From CAVXYG01 sp963766005 (GTDB lineage: Bacteria; Actinomycetota; Actinomycetes; S36-B12; GCA-2699445): 64,000 nucleotides of DNA. Below, piece by piece: positions 61,456 to 64,000 of this stretch. Position numbers and translations under genes: made by a program. The notes under the pieces are model-generated. The model was not told the DNA's origin. It worked only from the letters and a program-made list of their open reading frames with translations, and made no database searches. Each line of letters opens with the position of its first letter. Position 1 is the stretch's first letter. The stretch covers positions 62,001 through 126,000 of the forward strand of contig CAVXYG010000004.1 of assembly GCA_963766005.1 (NCBI GenBank), written 5' to 3'.

Positions 61456-62661
61456 TCACTGGCGCCCGGAGTGCCCGGCCGCCGCACGGGGCAGCTTGGC
61501 CATCGCCGCGCCATAGGTCCGCTGCAGCGCATGGCCGACCGCCTGATCGGCCAGTCCACTGACCCCTCCGCGCATCTGGGCGTCGGTGGTCCCCACCAGC
61601 CGGGTCCCGCCCGGCAGCGGCACGAACACCCTCCGGTTGTCCACCTCCGGGAGCCCCTGCTGGCGTGCCACGTACCGGAACTCATGCGGCGGATCCCACA
61701 CCGTCAACTCCAGCTCGGACTCGATCGCCCGACCCAGCATCGAGTTCGTCATCCGGGCATGGCCCCCCACCGTTCCCCAGTCCGCGCCGGCCTCGGCAGA
61801 GCGCAGCCCGTCGAAGAACAAGGGCCAGTTCCGCGGGTCGGACACGAACGCGAAGGCCTCCTCCTGCGGCAATGGCACGATCGCCCCGTAGCTCAACCTC
61901 GCCACGCCCGGTCCGGGGGGCTCCCCTTCCGCGAGTGCCGAAGCGACCGCTTGTGCCGGCGTGCCGCGGAACACCGGCCCGTGCCCGGGAATCACCACAT
62001 CGGCGGGCAGGGCAGCAAGCCGGTCGAGCGACTCGCGCGCCTGGGTGTTGTCGTGGTTGAAGAACCCAGGCAGCAACTGCGGGCCGGGGGTATGCGCGAG
62101 GGCATGGTCGGTCATCAGAGCATCCCCGGCAAGCAGCACCCCACGCTCCGGCAGGTGCATCGCGCAGTGTCCGGAGGTGTGTCCGGGGGTGTGCACCGGG
62201 ACCAGCCCCCCCGGGACGTCCAGCGGGCCGGTCGGGAACGTCTCCACGTCGCCGAGCCGCTCGACCTTGGCGGCCTTCAGCCGGATCACGTCCAACGCCC
62301 ACACGAGCACATCCGGCCGCCATGCCATCTTCAGCAGCGTGGGGATCGACACCTGCTCGATCTTCGTGCCCGTGGCGTTCGGCACCTCCAACTCATGGGC
62401 AAGCACCGGCTTGCCCACCACCGTCCGGAAGTACTCGGCACTGCCCAGATGATCGGGATGCGCGTGGGTGAGGACCACAGCAGCGACATCCGCCGGGGAG
62501 CGCCCGATCCTGGACAGCGAGGCGATCACCCGGTCTCGATCCCCCGGGTAGCCGGTGTCCACCAGCGTCACCTCGCGACCATCGACCACCAGCACCCACC
62601 CCACATGCTTCGCCCGGGCCTGGAACACCCCGGAAGCAACCTCCACAACATCGACGTCCAC
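61456..62661 (-). CDS. Metallo-beta-lactamase-fold hydrolase fused to SRPBCC-like domain
   Basis: A 401-residue fusion. Residues ~1-245 form an MBL-fold hydrolase: LTHAHPDHLGS (HxHxDH), HTPGHTSGHC, LLAGDAL and IPGHGPV supply the zinc ligands. Residues ~260-395 resemble an SRPBCC/START-like domain (PLPQEEAFAFVSDPRNWPLF then VWDPPHEFRYV). The start is GTG 62661, 5 nt after GAGGAGG; the longer frame to 62787 is unlikely. Together with the neighbouring hydrolase it suggests breakdown of a hydrophobic ester or lactone, which is inference. Confidence 0.86.
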   Translation of the reverse strand: MDVDVVEVASGVFQARAKHVGWVLVVDGREVTLVDTGYPGDRDRVIASLSRIGRSPADVAAVVLTHAHPDHLGSAEYFRTVVGKPVLAHELEVPNATGTKIEQVSIPTLLKMAWRPDVLVWALDVIRLKAAKVERLGDVETFPTGPLDVPGGLVPVHTPGHTSGHCAMHLPERGVLLAGDALMTDHALAHTPGPQLLPGFFNHDNTQARESLDRLAALPADVVIPGHGPVFRGTPAQAVASALAEGEPPGPGVARLSYGAIVPLPQEEAFAFVSDPRNWPLFFDGLRSAEAGADWGTVGGHARMTNSMLGRAIESELELTVWDPPHEFRYVARQQGLPEVDNRRVFVPLPGGTRLVGTTDAQMRGGVSGLADQAVGHALQRTYGAAMAKLPRAAAGHSGRQ

Positions 62662-62940
62662 GATGACCTCCTCGAAGCGACGCAGCCTCCGCCCGGAGGA
62701 TGGCACCGCGCAACCGACGAGCATCAGAGGCTGAAGACCCAGCACATGCCGAACGTCCACCGAGGCGCGATCAGAGACCAAGCGCACGTCCCCATGGGCG
62801 ATGTGACGCGGTTACCCCTACCGGGCGGCAAGGGTGAGGGTCCAACGCTCGGCTTGGGTGGCCCAACAGGCGGCGATGTGGGTCACTGCCTCGGCGCGCC
62901 GATGCGGGGTGCGGACGAGAACGCTGCGTAGCAGGGTCGA

Positions 62941-63375
62941 TCAATCGTCGATGTGCGCTGCACCCCGCCGCTTCAGTTCCTCAATCCCGGCGCGCATCGC
63001 GTCCAGCTGCGCCGCCGGGTGGCCATCCCAGTCGGTGAGTTCACCCGCGACGCGCAGGGGCGCGCGACTGCGGAAGGACTGCGTGGGGTTCCCCGGGAAT
63101 CGCTTGTCGGTGACGTTGGGGTCGTCCTCGAACTCACCTGTCGGCTCAACGAGATAGATGCGCCCTCGTCCCTCGCCTGCAGCAAGTTCAGCGCCCCACA
63201 CCGCGGCATCCAGCGTGGCGGTGAAGTAGACGTAGTGCATCGTGCGGCCGTCCTCGAAGTTCGACTCCCGGCCGGGCACCAGCAGTTCACCCACGCCGAG
63301 AGTCGCCTTCGTGCCGTGCAGGTACACGCCGGCCTGGTAGACCTCGAACGGCACCGGTTCCCGCTGGGCGTCCAC
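62941..63375 (-). CDS. arr: Rifamycin ADP-ribosyltransferase Arr
   Basis: A 144-residue Arr enzyme, which inactivates rifamycins by ADP-ribosylation. The catalytic triad positions known from M. smegmatis Arr are conserved with a one-residue offset: H20 (YLHGTK), Y50 (HYVYFT) and D85 (FEDDPNVTDK). WGAELAAGEGRGRIYLVEP and PGNPTQSFRSR are also intact. The start is GTG 63375; the open frame further upstream is not family sequence. The gene is full length and looks functional. It is divergent from the nuclease-like gene at the right edge. Confidence 0.96.
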   Translation of the reverse strand: MDAQREPVPFEVYQAGVYLHGTKATLGVGELLVPGRESNFEDGRTMHYVYFTATLDAAVWGAELAAGEGRGRIYLVEPTGEFEDDPNVTDKRFPGNPTQSFRSRAPLRVAGELTDWDGHPAAQLDAMRAGIEELKRRGAAHIDD

Positions 63376-63542
63376 CCGTCGACAGTAGTCCCCAGTGCGA
63401 GTCTGGTGGCACCCACAAGCGGCAGGTGACCGGCTTCGATCTGCGTCCACACGCGGGGGAAGGACGCGCCTGTGGCGAGGCGGGGGGGCTGGTTGGGGGC
63501 GTACCGCCCTCGGAGGGCCCATGAGCCGGTGCGGCCCTGGTC

Positions 63543-63548
63543 TAGGCT
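63543..63548 (+). promoter_or_regulatory. Candidate -10 hexamer (TAGGCT)
   Basis: TAGGCT is followed by 7 nt and ATG 63556 with no Shine-Dalgarno: leaderless geometry again. Confidence 0.4.
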
Positions 63549-63555
63549 GACCACC

Positions 63556-64000
63556 ATGTGGGAGGACCCGGAGCTCCTGTGGCGTCGGCTCTATCTCGGC
63601 CGCGAGGAGTTCCTGCAACGTCTGGTCACGACCCTGATCTGCGGCGGTGACGCGCCCCGCTGGAACCAGCCATGCAGGCCCAGCGCGCAGGGCGTCAGGT
63701 TCCTGCAACTGCTAGACGTCCTGGCGCACGGCAGCGAGCCCGCGGCCCGCGGCGGCCACCCGGAAGTCTTCGTGGATGAGTACCTGCTCCCCAAGATCGA
63801 TGCGTCCGCCAAGGATGGCTGGCCTGATTGGGCGGTGCTGTGGCCCGGACGAGTTTGGATCATCGAGTTGAAGACCGAGCGGGGAAGTCATCGGGCCGAC
63901 CAACTCCCCTACTACCTGCAGTTGGCGGCCGCCACGCACCCCGGACTGCCCATCGATTTGACCTACATCACTGGACCGCTCAGCAAGCCTGAACCCACCC
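63556..64000 (+). CDS. PD-(D/E)XK nuclease-like protein, N-terminal part (cut by window edge)
   Basis: 148 codons are open to the right edge. The segment FVDEYLLPKIDASAKDGWPD, then WAVLWPGRVWIIELKTERGS, fits the PD-(D/E)XK core: an Asp in GWPDWAV and the ELK triad in the next strand, followed by an amphipathic helix (RADQLPYYLQLAAATHP). The N-terminal half is helical. It could be a stand-alone restriction-like or repair nuclease. ATG 63556 follows TAGGCT by 7 nt. Downstream domains are not visible. Confidence 0.72.
   Translation, partial: MWEDPELLWRRLYLGREEFLQRLVTTLICGGDAPRWNQPCRPSAQGVRFLQLLDVLAHGSEPAARGGHPEVFVDEYLLPKIDASAKDGWPDWAVLWPGRVWIIELKTERGSHRADQLPYYLQLAAATHPGLPIDLTYITGPLSKPEPT

Noticed and set aside
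1..64000. CRISPR array or prophage
   Set aside because: No regularly spaced repeats and no phage structural genes were seen.

Overview
This window is high-GC DNA from an actinobacterium (class Actinomycetes). The evidence is the gene content and order. From the left edge to about 31 kb the genes follow, with some losses, the order of the Mycobacterium tuberculosis Rv3211 to Rv3193c block: DEAD-box helicase, DUF3107, TetR (FasR-type), MoeZ, AdnA/AdnB, NudC, mycoredoxin, UvrD2, ABC1 kinase, E1-like protein, DUF2342 metalloprotease, PDZ/Lon-like protease and UPF0182. AdnAB, mycoredoxin-1 and UvrD2 with tetracysteine plus HRDC are actinobacterial hallmarks. A C1 x U72 initiator tRNA fits the same group. 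The species cannot be read from the sequence. No whiB7 was found near uvrD2.

Layout. 0-6.7 kb: edge-truncated helicase, ferritin-like protein, DUF3107, TetR, YceI/MarR divergent pair, sulfur-carrier activator MoeZ, GerMN lipoprotein, CDGSH iron-sulfur protein. 7-20 kb: a large kinase-like/flippase membrane protein, then the DNA-repair run adnA-adnB-nudC, mrx1 and uvrD2. 20-31 kb: thioesterase-like protein, DUF2510 protein, ABC1 kinase, an E1-like protein, a frameshifted M20 peptidase, a zinc-ribbon microprotein, the DUF2342 protease, a PDZ-Lon membrane protease and the large UPF0182 protein. 31-33 kb: initiator tRNA followed by a graveyard of gene remnants (TetR end, IS transposase end, rmuC end). 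34-40.4 kb: a redox/lipid-type cluster with a divergent promoter (FAD oxidase, DUF6544 and acyl-CoA synthetase leftward; epoxide-hydrolase-like enzyme, acetyltransferase and cytochrome P450 rightward). 40.4-48.7 kb: CBS protein, hisN, DUF2231, rsgA, aroA, pckG and small membrane proteins. 49-64 kb: an accessory-looking stretch with sparse genes, several pseudogenes, a RHH-Doc toxin-antitoxin pair, an ABC-2 exporter whose two permease halves are fused, an integrase remnant, a methyltransferase, a metallo-beta-lactamase/hydrolase pair, a rifamycin ADP-ribosyltransferase (arr), and the start of a PD-(D/E)XK nuclease-like gene running off the right edge.

Four genes carry apparent single-base frameshifts (M20 peptidase, a small membrane protein, a small secreted protein, a FAD oxidase). 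They may be real decay or assembly error; the FAD oxidase also has a lost start codon and an internal deletion, so it is genuinely dead. Many genes begin 6-7 nt after a TANNNT hexamer with no ribosome-binding site, suggesting widespread leaderless transcription. No CRISPR array, prophage or intact insertion sequence was seen.
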